Shown here: piece after piece, positions 10,343-21,915 of the stretch
Numbering within the stretch: position 1 is the first letter of the stretch
Layout: each line of letters opens with the position of its first letter
NCBI RefSeq assembly: GCF_900109175.1
Contig: NZ_FNZE01000007.1
Span: forward strand, 124,001 to 188,000
Direction: 5' to 3'
DNA: 64,000 nt
Source of the DNA: Pseudomonas linyingensis
Lineage (GTDB): Bacteria; Pseudomonadota; Gammaproteobacteria; Pseudomonadales; Pseudomonadaceae
Made by a program: the position numbers and the translations under genes
Notes under the pieces: generated by a model
What the model saw: the letters and a program-made list of their open reading frames with translations, nothing else
The model's database searches: none
Told to the model about the DNA's origin: nothing

Positions 10343-11716
10343 ATGTCCTTCACCCGCAGACAAGTGCTCACCGGCCTGGCCGGTCTCGGCGTGCTCGGCC
10401 TCGCCGGTGGCGGCGCGCGCTACTGGCTGGGGCGACCGGCCGAGACCGCTACCCACGACTACGAGCTGATCGCCGCGCCGCTGGACGTCGAGCTGGTGCC
10501 CGGGCACAAGACCAGCGCCTGGGCCTACGGCGGCCAGGCGCCGGGCCTGGAACTGCGCGCGCGCCAGGGCGACTGGCTGCGGGTGCGCTTCATCAACCAG
10601 TTGCCGGAGCCGAGCACCATCCACTGGCACGGCATCCGCCTGCCGCTGGAGATGGACGGCGTGCCCTACGTGTCGCAGCTGCCGGTGCTGCCCGGCGAGT
10701 ACTTCGACTACCGCTTCCGCGTGCCGGATGCCGGCAGCTTCTGGTACCACCCGCACACCGCCAGCGGCGAACAGCTCGGCCGCGGGCTGGTCGGCCCGCT
10801 GATCGTCGAGGAGCGTGAGCCGAGCGGCTTCCGCCACGAGTGCACGCTGAGCCTGAAGAGCTGGCATGTCGACGAGCAGGGCGCCTTCAGCGACTTCAGC
10901 GTGCCGCGCGAGGCAGCGCGCGGCGGTACGGTGGGGCGCTTGAGCACGATCAACGGCGTGCATGCGCCGACCCTCGAGCTGCCGGCCGGACAAATCGTGC
11001 GCCTGCGCCTGCTCAATCTCGACAACACCTTGACCTACCGCCTCAACCTGCCGCAGGCCGAGGCGCGCATCTACGCCCTCGACGGCAACCCGGTGGCGCC
11101 GCAGCCGCTGGGCAAGGAGTACTGGTTGGGTCCGGGCATGCGCATCGAGCTGGCCCTGCGCGTGCCGGCGGCCGGTACCGAGCTGCCGCTGCGCAACGGC
11201 CCGCTGCGCCTGGCGACCCTGAAGAGCGTGGCCAGCAGCGAGTCGGCTGGCGACTGGCCGCCGGCCCTGCCGGCCAACCCGATCGCCGAGCCGGACCTGG
11301 CCAGCGCGGAGACGCTGCGCTTCAACTTCGAGTGGACCGGCGCGGTGTCGGTCAACCTCGAGCAGGGCGCCGCGCACAGCTTCTGGCAGATCAACGGCCA
11401 GGCCTGGGATATCGCCGACCAGAGCTGCGCCGAACGACCGATCGCCACCCTCAAGCAGGGGCACAGCTACATCCTCGAGCTGCGCAACCTCAGCCAGTAC
11501 CAGCATCCGATCCACCTGCACGGCATGAGCTTCAAGGTGCTGTCGTCCAACCGGCGGCGGATCGACACGCCCTGGTTCACCGATACTTACCTGCTGGGCA
11601 AGCAGGAAACCGCGCGGGTGGCGCTGGTGGCGGACAATCCGGGCACCTGGATGTTCCACTGCCACGTAATCGACCACATGGAGACCGGGCTGATGGCGGC
11701 GATTGCCGTGGTGTAG
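10343..11716 (+). CDS. Tat-exported multicopper oxidase
   Basis: This 457-residue multicopper oxidase begins with a twin-arginine signal (TRRQVLTGLAGLGVLGLAGG), so it is exported folded to the periplasm. All four copper motifs are present: HWHG (94-97), HPH (136-138), HPIHLHG near residue 394, and HCHVIDHMETGLM with His439, Cys440, His441, His445 and the axial Met451. It should therefore hold a T1 and a trinuclear centre. Periplasmic members oxidise cuprous copper, metals or phenols. Start 10343 follows AGGAGG. It lies between guaA and tadA, as in P. aeruginosa. Confidence 0.9.
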   Translation: MSFTRRQVLTGLAGLGVLGLAGGGARYWLGRPAETATHDYELIAAPLDVELVPGHKTSAWAYGGQAPGLELRARQGDWLRVRFINQLPEPSTIHWHGIRLPLEMDGVPYVSQLPVLPGEYFDYRFRVPDAGSFWYHPHTASGEQLGRGLVGPLIVEEREPSGFRHECTLSLKSWHVDEQGAFSDFSVPREAARGGTVGRLSTINGVHAPTLELPAGQIVRLRLLNLDNTLTYRLNLPQAEARIYALDGNPVAPQPLGKEYWLGPGMRIELALRVPAAGTELPLRNGPLRLATLKSVASSESAGDWPPALPANPIAEPDLASAETLRFNFEWTGAVSVNLEQGAAHSFWQINGQAWDIADQSCAERPIATLKQGHSYILELRNLSQYQHPIHLHGMSFKVLSSNRRRIDTPWFTDTYLLGKQETARVALVADNPGTWMFHCHVIDHMETGLMAAIAVV

Positions 11717-11804
11717 CCATTGCCTGCCTCGGGACGACCGGGCTTGACTCCGCGCCGGCTTTTCCCAAACTGGCGGGCTTCTTGACGCAGCCAGCCGACC
11801 GCCC

Positions 11805-12287
11805 ATGAAAAGACCCGTGATCATCGACCGCAGCCACGACGAGCGCTTCATGCGCGAGGCGCTGGCGCTGGCCGCCCAGGGCGCGGCCCTCGGCGAGGTG
11901 CCGGTGGGGGCGGTGCTGGTGGTGGGCGGCGAGATCGTCGGCCGCGGCTTTAACTGCCCGATCTCCACCCATGATCCCAGCGCCCATGCCGAGATGGTGG
12001 CGATCCGCGATGCGGCGCGCAATCTGCAGAACTATCGCCTGGTGGGCAGTACCCTGTACGTGACCCTGGAGCCATGCAGCATGTGCGCCGGGCTGATCGT
12101 CCATTCGCGCATCGGTCGGGTGGTGTACGGCGCCACCGAGCCGAAGGCTGGGGTGGTGGAAAGCCGCGGACGCTTCTTCGAGCAGGCCTTTCTCAATCAC
12201 CGGGTGCTGATCGAGGGCGGTCTGCTGGCGGCGGAGTGCGGGGCGATCCTCAGCGAGTTCTTTCGCCTGCGCCGGCAGAAGGCCTGA
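11805..12287 (+). CDS. tadA: tRNA-specific adenosine(34) deaminase
   Basis: TadA converts adenosine 34 of tRNA-Arg(ACG) to inosine, an essential decoding modification. The zinc and catalytic motif is complete: His61-Ala-Glu63 (HAE) and Cys91/Cys94 (PCSMC). The 160-residue length is normal. The start at 11805 gives the family's short lead-in before FMREALALA; an ATG at 11850 would remove part of helix 1. It converges with mltF, whose stop lies 27 bases away. Confidence 0.95.
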   Translation: MKRPVIIDRSHDERFMREALALAAQGAALGEVPVGAVLVVGGEIVGRGFNCPISTHDPSAHAEMVAIRDAARNLQNYRLVGSTLYVTLEPCSMCAGLIVHSRIGRVVYGATEPKAGVVESRGRFFEQAFLNHRVLIEGGLLAAECGAILSEFFRLRRQKA

Positions 12288-12314
12288 ACCCGCCGTCTCT
12301 CGCCGAGTGCGGGG

Positions 12315-13820
<1,506 letters not shown>

Positions 13821-13928
13821 CTAACCTGATCGCGGCGGCACAGCCGACGGCTGCGGGTGCCGGGCTGGCTGCTTTGCGCTAGAATGCGCAGTCTTTCGCA
13901 CTCCCTTGCCCAAGAGGCTGTTCCGACA

Positions 13929-16900
13929 ATGCTGATCCTGCGCGGCACTCCCGCTCTTTCCGCCTTCCGTCACGGCAAACTGCTCGAGCAACTGACCCAG
14001 AAGGTTCCTGCGGTTACCGGTCTGTACGCCGAGTTTGCCCATTTCGCTGAAGTGACCAGCGCACTCGACAGCAACGAGGAACAGGTGCTGGCCCGTCTGC
14101 TGCAGTACGGTCCGAGCGTCCCGGTGCAGAAGCCGCAAGGCCGTCTGTTCCTGGTGGTGCCGCGCTTCGGCACCATCTCGCCGTGGTCGAGCAAGGCCAG
14201 CGACATCGCCCGCAACTGCGGCCTGGCCAAGATCCAGCGCCTCGAGCGCGGCATCGCCTACTACGTGGCCGGCGAGCTGTCCGCGGCCGAGGCCGAGCTG
14301 GTCGCCGCGATACTGCACGACCGCATGACCCAGCTGGTTCTGGCGCAGATGGATGAGGCGCAGGCGCTGTTCAGCCATGCCCAGCCCAAGCCGCTGACCG
14401 TGGTCGACGTGCTGGGCGGCGGTCGCGCCGCGCTGGAGGCCGCCAACGTCGAGCTGGGCCTGGCCCTGGCCGAGGACGAGATCGACTACCTGGTGAAGAG
14501 CTTCGGCGAGCTGGGGCGCAATCCCCACGACATCGAGCTGATGATGTTCGCCCAGGCCAACTCCGAGCACTGCCGGCACAAGATCTTCAATGCCAGCTGG
14601 GACATCGATGGCGAGAGCCAGGAAAAGTCGCTGTTCGGCATGATCAAGAACACCTACGAGCTGAACCGCGAAGGCGTGCTGAGCGCCTACAAGGACAACG
14701 CCTCGGTGATCGAGGGCTTCACCGCGGGGCGCTTCTTCCCGCAGCCGGGCAGCCACGAGTACGCTGCCCACCAGGAGCCGGTGCACATCCTGATGAAGGT
14801 GGAGACCCACAACCACCCGACCGCCATCGCCCCGTTCCCCGGCGCTTCCACCGGCTCCGGCGGCGAGATCCGCGACGAGGGTGCCACCGGGCGCGGCTCC
14901 AAGCCCAAGGCCGGCCTGGTCGGCTTCACCGTCTCCAACCTGCAGATCCCCGGCTTCGAGCAGCCGTGGGAGAAGTCCTACGGCAAGCCCGAGCGCATCG
15001 TCAGCGCGCTGGACATCATGATCGAGGGGCCGCTGGGCGGCGCCGCGTTCAACAACGAATTCGGCCGTCCCAACCTGACCGGCTACTTCCGCACCTTCGA
15101 GCAGGCCATCGATACCCCCCATGGCGAGGAAGTGCGCGGCTACCACAAGCCGATCATGCTCGCCGGCGGCCTGGGCAACATCCGCGCCGAACACGTGCAG
15201 AAGGGCGAGATCTCGGTCGGCGGCAAGCTGATCGTGCTCGGCGGCCCGGCCATGCTGATCGGCTTGGGCGGCGGTGCCGCCTCGTCGATGGCCACCGGCA
15301 GCAGCTCGGCCGACCTCGACTTCGCCTCGGTGCAACGCGAGAACCCGGAAATGGAACGCCGCTGCCAGGAGGTCATCGACCGCTGCTGGCAGATGGGCGA
15401 TCAGAACCCGATCAAGTTCATCCACGACGTCGGCGCCGGCGGCCTGTCCAACGCCCTGCCGGAGCTGATCAACGACGCCGGCCGTGGCGGCCGTTTCGAA
15501 CTGCGCAACGTGCCCAACGACGAGCCGGGCATGAGCCCGCTGGAAATCTGGTGCAACGAGTCGCAGGAACGCTACGTGCTGTCGGTCGACGCTGCCGACC
15601 TGGAGACCTTCAAGGCCATCTGCGAGCGCGAGCGCTGCCCGTTCGCGGTGGTCGGCGAGGCGCTGGCCGAGCCGCAGCTGACCGTGGCCGACAGCCACTT
15701 TGGCAACAATGCCGTCGACATGCCGCTCAACGTGCTGCTCGGCAAGGCGCCGCGCATGCACCGCTCGGTGACCCGCGAGGCGGAACTGGGTGACGACTTC
15801 GCGGCCGCCGGCCTCGAGCTGGGCGAGGCGGTCGAGCGCGTGCTGCGCCACCCGGCCGTGGCCAGCAAGAACTTCCTGATCACCATCGGCGACCGCTCGA
15901 TCACCGGCCTGGTCGCCCGCGACCAGCTGGTCGGCCCGTGGCAGGTGCCGGTGGCCGACTGCGCCGTCACCGCCACCGCCTTCGACGTCTACACCGGCGA
16001 AGCCATGGCGGTCGGCGAGCGCACCCCGCTGGCCCTGCTGGATGCCCCGGCATCCGGACGCATGGCGATCGGCGAGACCATCACCAACCTGGCGGCGGCG
16101 AGCATCGAGAAGATCTCCGAGATCAAGCTGTCGGCCAACTGGATGGCCGCTGCCGGCCATCCGGGCGAGGACGCGCGTCTGTACGAGACGGTCAAGGCAG
16201 TGGGCATGGAGCTGTGCCCGGCGCTGGGCATCACCATTCCGGTGGGCAAGGACTCGATGTCCATGAAGACCCGCTGGCAGGACAACGGCGAGGACAAGAG
16301 CGTCACCTCGCCGCTGTCGCTGATCATCTCCGGCTTTGCCCGGGTCAACGACATCCGCCGCACCCTGACCCCGCAGCTGCGCCTGGACAAGGGCGCCACC
16401 GACCTGCTGCTGGTCGACCTTGGCCGTGGCCAGAACCGTCTGGGTGGCTCGATCCTTGCCCAGGTGTACAGCCAGATCGGCCGCAGCGTCCCGGACGTCG
16501 ACGACGCCGAGGACCTCAAGGCGTTCTTCGCCGTGATCCAGGGCCTGAATGCCGACGGCCGCCTGCTCGCCTACCACGACCGCTCCGACGGCGGGCTGCT
16601 GACCACCGTCACCGAGATGGCCTTTGCCGGCCACTGCGGTCTCGACCTGCAGCTCGACGCGCTGGCCAACAGCCGTGAGGAACTGGGTGCGGTGCTGTTC
16701 AACGAGGAGCTGGGCGCCGTCATCCAGGTCCGCCAGGGCGACACCGCCGAAGTGCTGACGCAGTTCAGCGCCGCCGGTCTGGGCGACTGCGTGGCGGTGA
16801 TCGGCCAGCCGCTCAACGGCGGCGACATCCGCCTGCACTGGAGCGGCGAGACCGTGTACAGCGCCGAGCGGCGCATCCTGCAGCGCATCTGGAGCGAGAC

Positions 16901-17825
16901 CAGCTACCGCATCCAGCGCCTGCGTGACAACGCCGAGTGCGCTGAGCAGGAGTACGACGGCCTGCTCGAGGAAAACAATCCCGGCCTGTCGGTCAAGCTG
17001 GCCTTCGACGTCAACCAGGACGTCGCCGCGCCCTACATCAAGACGGGCGTGCGTCCGCGCATGGCGATCCTGCGTGAGCAGGGCGTCAACGGCCAGACCG
17101 AGATGGCGGCCGCCTTCCACCGCGCCGGTTTTGCGGTGGTCGACGTGCACATGAGCGACATCATCGCCGGTCGCGCCAGCCTGGAGGACTTCAAGGGCCT
17201 GGTGGCCTGCGGCGGCTTCTCCTACGGCGACGTGCTCGGCGCCGGTGGCGGCTGGGCCAAGTCGGTGCTGTTCAACAACCGCGCCCGCGACAACTTCAGC
17301 GCCTTCTTCGAGCGCAAGGACAGCTTCGCCCTCGGCGTGTGCAACGGCTGCCAGATGCTCTCCAACCTGTGCGAGCTGATTCCCGGTAGCGAGGCCTGGC
17401 CGCGCTTCGTGCGCAACCGCTCCGAGCAGTTCGAGGCGCGGGTGGCCATGGTCCAGGTGCAGGAGTCGGCGTCGATCTTCCTGCAGGGCATGACCGGTTC
17501 GCGTCTGCCGATCGCCATCGCCCACGGCGAAGGGCATGCCGAGTACGCCAGCGAGGAAGCCCTGCTGCAGGCCGACCTGTCCGGCGCCGTGGCGCTGCGC
17601 TTCGTCGACAACCACGGCAAGGTCACCGAAACCTACCCGGCCAACCCCAACGGTTCGCCGCGCGGGATCACCGGCCTGACCACGCGCGACGGTCGCGTCA
17701 CCATCATGATGCCGCACCCCGAGCGGGTGTTCCGCGCCGTGCAGAACTCGTGGCGTCCGGACGACTGGCAGGAAGACGCCGGCTGGATGCGCATGTTCCG
17801 CAACGCGCGGGTCTGGGTCGACTGA
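13929..17825 (+). CDS. purL: Phosphoribosylformylglycinamidine synthase
   Basis: PurL catalyses the fourth step of de novo purine synthesis, converting FGAR to FGAM with glutamine and ATP. At 1298 residues it is the large single-chain form typical of gammaproteobacteria. It has an N-terminal PurS-like domain, two FGAM-synthase halves ([20 protein letters not shown] in the first) and a C-terminal glutaminase with GVCNGCQML and the HPERVFR motif. The start at 13929 ([13 protein letters not shown]) is conserved; earlier in-frame codons would add unrelated residues. A terminator follows. Confidence 0.98.
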   Translation: MLILRGTPALSAFRHGKLLEQLTQKVPAVTGLYAEFAHFAEVTSALDSNEEQVLARLLQYGPSVPVQKPQGRLFLVVPRFGTISPWSSKASDIARNCGLAKIQRLERGIAYYVAGELSAAEAELVAAILHDRMTQLVLAQMDEAQALFSHAQPKPLTVVDVLGGGRAALEAANVELGLALAEDEIDYLVKSFGELGRNPHDIELMMFAQANSEHCRHKIFNASWDIDGESQEKSLFGMIKNTYELNREGVLSAYKDNASVIEGFTAGRFFPQPGSHEYAAHQEPVHILMKVETHNHPTAIAPFPGASTGSGGEIRDEGATGRGSKPKAGLVGFTVSNLQIPGFEQPWEKSYGKPERIVSALDIMIEGPLGGAAFNNEFGRPNLTGYFRTFEQAIDTPHGEEVRGYHKPIMLAGGLGNIRAEHVQKGEISVGGKLIVLGGPAMLIGLGGGAASSMATGSSSADLDFASVQRENPEMERRCQEVIDRCWQMGDQNPIKFIHDVGAGGLSNALPELINDAGRGGRFELRNVPNDEPGMSPLEIWCNESQERYVLSVDAADLETFKAICERERCPFAVVGEALAEPQLTVADSHFGNNAVDMPLNVLLGKAPRMHRSVTREAELGDDFAAAGLELGEAVERVLRHPAVASKNFLITIGDRSITGLVARDQLVGPWQVPVADCAVTATAFDVYTGEAMAVGERTPLALLDAPASGRMAIGETITNLAAASIEKISEIKLSANWMAAAGHPGEDARLYETVKAVGMELCPALGITIPVGKDSMSMKTRWQDNGEDKSVTSPLSLIISGFARVNDIRRTLTPQLRLDKGATDLLLVDLGRGQNRLGGSILAQVYSQIGRSVPDVDDAEDLKAFFAVIQGLNADGRLLAYHDRSDGGLLTTVTEMAFAGHCGLDLQLDALANSREELGAVLFNEELGAVIQVRQGDTAEVLTQFSAAGLGDCVAVIGQPLNGGDIRLHWSGETVYSAERRILQRIWSETSYRIQRLRDNAECAEQEYDGLLEENNPGLSVKLAFDVNQDVAAPYIKTGVRPRMAILREQGVNGQTEMAAAFHRAGFAVVDVHMSDIIAGRASLEDFKGLVACGGFSYGDVLGAGGGWAKSVLFNNRARDNFSAFFERKDSFALGVCNGCQMLSNLCELIPGSEAWPRFVRNRSEQFEARVAMVQVQESASIFLQGMTGSRLPIAIAHGEGHAEYASEEALLQADLSGAVALRFVDNHGKVTETYPANPNGSPRGITGLTTRDGRVTIMMPHPERVFRAVQNSWRPDDWQEDAGWMRMFRNARVWVD

Positions 17826-17879
17826 CCCGGACCATCGGCCGTCCAGCGCCTGGCGTGCTGGCGGGCGGTGTCGCTGATC

Positions 17880-17911
17880 AAGGGCGTCCGCCAACGAGCG
17901 GGCGCCCTTTT
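17880..17911 (+). terminator. Intrinsic terminator of purL
   Basis: AAGGGCG (17880-17886) pairs with CGCCCTT (17903-17909). An inner CCGC/GCGG pairing extends the stem, and a TTTT run follows. It is 55 bases after the purL stop. Confidence 0.8.
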
Positions 17912-18067
17912 GCTATCTGGAGTGGGCTTTTTCCCGGGATCTTCCGCCGTCCGGCGGATGCTGCCGACGAGCCGTCAAGGAAGAGGCGCCAGACCGCCAG
18001 CGGTTGTGGCAGGATAACGGGCCTGTGGCCATTGCTGCCGATTCATCTCTTCGCGTCGGAGACCTTG

Positions 18068-18385
18068 ATGTACAAGCTGTGTTTCTTCGTTCCCGAGACC
18101 CATCTGGACGCGGTCAAGACCGCGATCTTCGCCACCGGTGCCGGGCGCATCGGCGAGTACGACAGCTGCTGCTGGCAGACCCTCGGCCAGGGCCAGTTCC
18201 ATCCGCTGCCGGGCAGCCAGCCCTACGTCGGTGCCCAGGGCGAGCTGGCCCAGGTGGCCGAGTGGAAGGTCGAGCTGGTGGTGGCGGACGAGCTGATCCA
18301 CGCCGCGGTCAAGGCGCTCAAGCAGAGCCATCCCTACGAGACGCCGGCCTTCGACGTCTGGCGACTGTCGGACATGGTGTTCTGA
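18068..18385 (+). CDS. YqfO/NIF3-like small protein
   Basis: This 105-residue cytosolic protein (MYKLCFFVPETHLDAVKTAI at the start, HPYETPAFDVW near the end) matches the short stand-alone domain that is inserted in some NIF3 proteins and resembles the CutA/PII fold. It is common in Pseudomonas, and its function is not established. The ATG at 18068 fits the family. It stands alone between the purL terminator and a strong bidirectional terminator. Confidence 0.8.
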   Translation: MYKLCFFVPETHLDAVKTAIFATGAGRIGEYDSCCWQTLGQGQFHPLPGSQPYVGAQGELAQVAEWKVELVVADELIHAAVKALKQSHPYETPAFDVWRLSDMVF

Positions 18386-18405
18386 GTCGGCGACTGGCCT
18401 GAAAC

Positions 18406-18449
18406 GAAAAAAAGGTGCCGCATCCTTGGATGTCGGCACCTTTTTTTTA
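18406..18449. terminator. Strong bidirectional terminator
   Basis: An A run leads into GGTGCCG (18414-18420) and CATCC, which pair with GGATG and CGGCACC (18434-18440), followed by eight T residues. It serves both the YqfO-like gene (+) and the L,D-transpeptidase gene (-), which converge here. Confidence 0.92.
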
Positions 18450-18475
18450 TTGCGCGCAGATTCTGGCGGGTGAAC

Positions 18476-18982
18476 TCAGGGGCGGATCTCGATCAGCGTG
18501 CCGTCCTTGACCAGGCTCCACACCTCGCGCATGTCGTGGTTGCGCATGGCGATGCAGCCTTCGGTCCAGTCCAGGGTGTGGAAGTACCACTCGGGGTACT
18601 CCTCATCCAGCGGCGTGCCGTGGATCATGATCATGTCGCCCGCTGGCAGGCCTTTCTGCTCCGCGTGCTGGCGGTCCCGAGCGTTGGGGTAGGAGATGTG
18701 CATGGACAGGTTGTACTTGTCGCTGTTCTTGCGCCAGTCGATCCAGTAGAAGCCTTCCGGGGTGCGCTTGTCGCCCTGATAGCGCTTGGGGCCGTTGGGC
18801 TGCTTGCCCAGCGAGACCCGATAGCTCTTGAGGATCTCGCCGCGGCTGAGCAGGTGCAGCTTGCGCTCGGACTTGACCACCAGCACCTTGTCGACCGCCG
18901 TCGGCGATTCCAGGCTGGGCGTGCTCATGGCCTGGGGCAGGCTGGTGAAGAGGAAGCAGAACAGGACGATCAACCAGCGCAT
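18476..18982 (-). CDS. L,D-transpeptidase family (YkuD domain) protein
   Basis: This 168-residue exported protein has a short hydrophobic signal (MRWLIVLFCFLFTSLPQAMS) followed by a YkuD domain. The catalytic motif is seen as HGTPLDEEYP and WTEGCIAMRNHDM, with the nucleophile Cys in EGCIAM. Such enzymes form 3-3 cross-links in peptidoglycan or attach lipoproteins to it. I prefer the ATG at 18982, which starts with the positive charge of the signal; an ATG at 18991 adds three residues. It is a single gene, closed by the bidirectional terminator. Confidence 0.88.
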   Translation of the reverse strand: MRWLIVLFCFLFTSLPQAMSTPSLESPTAVDKVLVVKSERKLHLLSRGEILKSYRVSLGKQPNGPKRYQGDKRTPEGFYWIDWRKNSDKYNLSMHISYPNARDRQHAEQKGLPAGDMIMIHGTPLDEEYPEWYFHTLDWTEGCIAMRNHDMREVWSLVKDGTLIEIRP

Positions 18983-19252
18983 GACGGGCATTCCAGTGCA
19001 AACCAGGGTGGCCGTCAGCCCGGCGGCCGGTTGTTCATGCAGCGCGCCGCAAGGGCTGATGGTCGCGCTGTGCCACGGTGAGAGCCGGACTGCTGCCGAC
19101 GGTGACTATGGGTGAATTTTAGGTGAGTGCCGAGGGTGGGGGAAGGGCGGCGGCGGGCAAATGTCGTCGTGCGTCGCCTTCGGGAGGTCGGACTTGGGCG
19201 CACCCGGCCTTTCGTGCCATGATTCGTTCATCATCCATGACGAGAGTGTCCC

Positions 19253-19855
19253 ATGTTGGACGTGCTGCGCCAACGCGTACAGGCCCACAGTCCCGGTTCC
19301 CTGCCCAGCGACCAGTCCTTTCCCGAAGCGGCAGTGCTGATGCCGATCACCCGCAGCGAGGAGCCGCAGCTGGTGTTGACCCTGCGCGCCAGTGGCTTGT
19401 CCACCCACGGTGGCGAGGTGGCCTTTCCCGGCGGACGGCGTGACCCGGAGGACGAATCGCTGGTGTTCACCGCCCTGCGCGAGGCGCACGAGGAGGTGGG
19501 GCTGGCGCCGGGGCTGGTCGAGGTGATCGGTCCGCTCAGCACACAGATCTCGCGCCACGGCATCAAGGTCACCCCCTTTGTCGGCTTCATTCCCGACTAT
19601 GTGGAGTTCAAGGCCAACGACGACGAGATCGCCGCGGTATTTTCCGTGCCGCTCGAGTATTTTCGCGAGGATCCGCGCGAGATCACCCATCGCATCGACT
19701 ATCTGGGCTACAGCTGGTACGTGCCCAGTTACCGCTACGGCGGCTTCAAGATCTGGGGGCTGACCGCGATCATGATCGTCGAGTTGGTCAACCTGATCTA
19801 CGACGCGGGCATCGAGATGCAGCACCCGCCGGAAACGTTCCACATCGGTCGCTGA
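19253..19855 (+). CDS. Nudix hydrolase, CoA pyrophosphatase family
   Basis: The 200-residue cytosolic Nudix protein carries the Nudix core REAHEEVGL at residues 76-84, preceded by [18 protein letters not shown]. This combination is typical of NudL-type coenzyme A pyrophosphatases, which cut CoA to 4'-phosphopantetheine and adenosine 3',5'-bisphosphate. The substrate is inferred from the subfamily. It begins a tight cluster with a gamma-carbonic anhydrase-like gene, a DUF1289 gene and purT on the same strand. Confidence 0.85.
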   Translation: MLDVLRQRVQAHSPGSLPSDQSFPEAAVLMPITRSEEPQLVLTLRASGLSTHGGEVAFPGGRRDPEDESLVFTALREAHEEVGLAPGLVEVIGPLSTQISRHGIKVTPFVGFIPDYVEFKANDDEIAAVFSVPLEYFREDPREITHRIDYLGYSWYVPSYRYGGFKIWGLTAIMIVELVNLIYDAGIEMQHPPETFHIGR

Positions 19856-19883
19856 CCCCCCAACACTGCGAGGACCACAGCCA

Positions 19884-20408
19884 ATGAAATACCGCCTCGG
19901 CGATGCCCGTGTCGAAGCCCATCCCGACAGCTGGATCGCACCCGATGCCAGCCTGATCGGCAAGGTGCGCCTGGATGCCGACGCCAGCGTGTGGTTCGGC
20001 GCCGTGCTGCGCGGCGACAACGAACTGATCCACATCGGCGAGGGCAGCAACGTGCAGGACGGCAGCGTGCTGCACACCGACATGGGCTGGCCGCTGACCC
20101 TCGGCAAGGGCGTCACCATCGGCCACAAGGTCACCCTGCACGGCTGCACGGTCGGCGATCACAGCCTGGTCGGCATCGGCGCCGTGGTGCTCAACGGCGC
20201 GCGGATCGGCAGGCACTGCCTGATCGGCGCCGGTGCGCTGATCCCTGAAGGTCGCGAGATTCCCGACGGCAGTCTGGTGATGGGCGTGCCCGGCAAGGTG
20301 GTACGTATGCTCACTGATGAGCAGATGCGCGGCCTGGAAAGCAATGCCGCGCACTACGTCGACAATGCCCGCCGCTATGCCCGCGAACTGGCCGAGCAGG
20401 CCGACTGA
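19884..20408 (+). CDS. Gamma-class carbonic anhydrase family protein
   Basis: This 174-residue protein is a left-handed beta-helix of hexapeptide repeats (for example [20 protein letters not shown]). The three metal-binding His positions of the family appear in HTDMG and GHKVTLHGC. Proteins of this YrdA/CaiE-like group bind zinc, and only some show carbonic anhydrase activity. It starts 28 bases after the Nudix gene, and its stop overlaps the start of the next gene by one base, which suggests translational coupling. Confidence 0.9.
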   Translation: MKYRLGDARVEAHPDSWIAPDASLIGKVRLDADASVWFGAVLRGDNELIHIGEGSNVQDGSVLHTDMGWPLTLGKGVTIGHKVTLHGCTVGDHSLVGIGAVVLNGARIGRHCLIGAGALIPEGREIPDGSLVMGVPGKVVRMLTDEQMRGLESNAAHYVDNARRYARELAEQAD

Positions 20409-20644
20409 TGGTCGAGCTGCAGTCGCAAGAAGCACAAGAAGCGCAGGAAAAGCCGGTTGCCTCGCCCTGCGTATACGTCTGCGCGCTGGATGACGACGAC
20501 ATCTGCGTCGGCTGCCAGCGCAGCGGCGAGGAAATCACCCGCTGGGGGCGCATGGGCAACGGCGAGCGCCGCGCCGTGCTCGCGCGCTGCCACGAACGTG
20601 CCCTGGCCAGCGGACTATTTCTGGTAAAACCCAATCCCCTCTGA
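20408..20644 (+). CDS. DUF1289 domain-containing small protein
   Basis: The 78-residue protein has the DUF1289 cysteine pattern SPCVYVCALDDDDICVGCQR, with four cysteines likely to bind a metal, followed by EEITRWGRM. The function of the family is unknown; it often sits beside gamma-carbonic anhydrase-like genes, as here. Its ATG overlaps the last base of the upstream TGA, and purT begins 12 bases after its stop. Confidence 0.85.
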   Translation: MVELQSQEAQEAQEKPVASPCVYVCALDDDDICVGCQRSGEEITRWGRMGNGERRAVLARCHERALASGLFLVKPNPL

Positions 20645-20656
20645 AGGAAGCATTCC

Positions 20657-21838
20657 GTGACCATGATCGGAACCCCGCTGTCGCCGAGCGCGACCCGTGT
20701 GCTCCTGTGCGGCTCTGGCGAGCTGGGCAAGGAAGTCGTCATCGAACTGCAGCGCCTGGGCTGCGAGGTGATTGCCGTCGACCGCTACGCCAACGCCCCG
20801 GCCATGCAGGTGGCGCATCGCAGCCACGTGATCAGCATGCTCGATGGCGCCGCCCTGCGCGCGGTGATCGAGCAGGAGCAGCCCCACTACATCGTCCCCG
20901 AGATCGAGGCGATCGCCACCGATACCCTGGTCGAGCTGGAGGCCGAAGGCTTCACCGTGGTGCCCACGGCGCGCGCGGCCAAGCTGACCATGAACCGCGA
21001 GGGCATCCGCCGCCTGGCCGCCGAGGAGCTGGGCCTGCCCACCTCGCCGTACCGCTTCGCCGACAGCTTCGCGGACTATGCCGCCGCGGTGGCCGAGCTG
21101 GGTTTCCCCTGTGTGGTCAAGCCGATCATGAGTTCCTCCGGCAAGGGCCAGAGCTTGCTGCGCGGCGAGGCCGACGTGCAGAAGGCCTGGGACTACGCCC
21201 AGGAGGGCGGTCGCGCCGGCAAGGGCCGGGTGATCGTCGAGGGCTTCATCGATTTCGACTACGAGATCACCCTACTCACCGTGCGCCACATCGGCGGCAC
21301 CACCTTCTGCGCGCCGGTCGGCCACCGTCAGGAAAAGGGCGACTACCAGGAGTCCTGGCAGCCGCAGGCGATGAGCCCGGTCGCGCTGGCCGAGTCCGAG
21401 CGCATCGCCCGTGCGGTGACCGAATCGCTCGGCGGCCGCGGCCTGTTCGGTGTCGAGCTGTTCATCAAGGGCGAGCAGGTGTGGTTCAGTGAGGTGTCGC
21501 CGCGCCCGCACGACACCGGCCTGGTGACGCTGATCTCCCAAGATCTCTCCGAGTTCGCCCTGCACGCGCGGGCCATCCTCGGCCTGCCTATCCCGGCGAT
21601 CCGCCAGTTCGGCCCGTCGGCCTCGGCGGTGATCCTGGTCGAGGGCGAGTCGCGCGAGGTGCGCTTCGGCAACCTGGGCGCGGCGCTGGCCGAGCCGGAT
21701 ACCGCGCTGCGCCTGTTCGGCAAGCCGGAAGTCAGCGGTCAGCGGCGCATGGGTGTGGCGCTGGCGCGTGACGAGTCGATCGAGGCGGCGCGCGCCAAGG
21801 CGCTGCGTGCGGCGCAGGCGGTGACCGTCGAGCTGTAA
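20657..21838 (+). CDS. purT: Formate-dependent phosphoribosylglycinamide formyltransferase 2
   Basis: PurT makes formyl-GAR from GAR, formate and ATP, an alternative third step of purine synthesis that does not need formyl-tetrahydrofolate. The 393-residue protein has the ATP-grasp fold: [20 protein letters not shown] at the start and the metal-binding [19 protein letters not shown]. Translation probably begins at the GTG at 20657, seven bases after AAGGAAG, giving the family's MT-IGTPLSP start; an ATG two codons on is possible. It is the last gene of its cluster. Confidence 0.95.
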   Translation: MTMIGTPLSPSATRVLLCGSGELGKEVVIELQRLGCEVIAVDRYANAPAMQVAHRSHVISMLDGAALRAVIEQEQPHYIVPEIEAIATDTLVELEAEGFTVVPTARAAKLTMNREGIRRLAAEELGLPTSPYRFADSFADYAAAVAELGFPCVVKPIMSSSGKGQSLLRGEADVQKAWDYAQEGGRAGKGRVIVEGFIDFDYEITLLTVRHIGGTTFCAPVGHRQEKGDYQESWQPQAMSPVALAESERIARAVTESLGGRGLFGVELFIKGEQVWFSEVSPRPHDTGLVTLISQDLSEFALHARAILGLPIPAIRQFGPSASAVILVEGESREVRFGNLGAALAEPDTALRLFGKPEVSGQRRMGVALARDESIEAARAKALRAAQAVTVEL

Positions 21839-21860
21839 CTCCAGCGCCAGCAGCGCAACT

Positions 21861-21897
21861 AAAAAGGCCGGCCCTCGCAAGAGTGGTCGGCCTTTTT
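21861..21897. terminator. Bidirectional terminator between purT and the CorC-type gene
   Basis: AAAAAGGCCG (21861-21870) pairs with CGGCCTTTTT (21888-21897). An inner CTC-GCAA-GAG hairpin lies inside. A and T runs on both sides suit the two convergent genes. Confidence 0.92.
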
Positions 21898-21915
21898 CAT
21901 ATCGGTCAGCGCGAC

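Noticed and set aside
13821-17894. A very long open frame on the minus strand opposite purL
   Set aside because: purL is complete on the plus strand with all motifs. Open antisense frames are a normal side effect of high GC at third codon positions, and the translation shows only H/A/G/V/L-rich low-complexity sequence.
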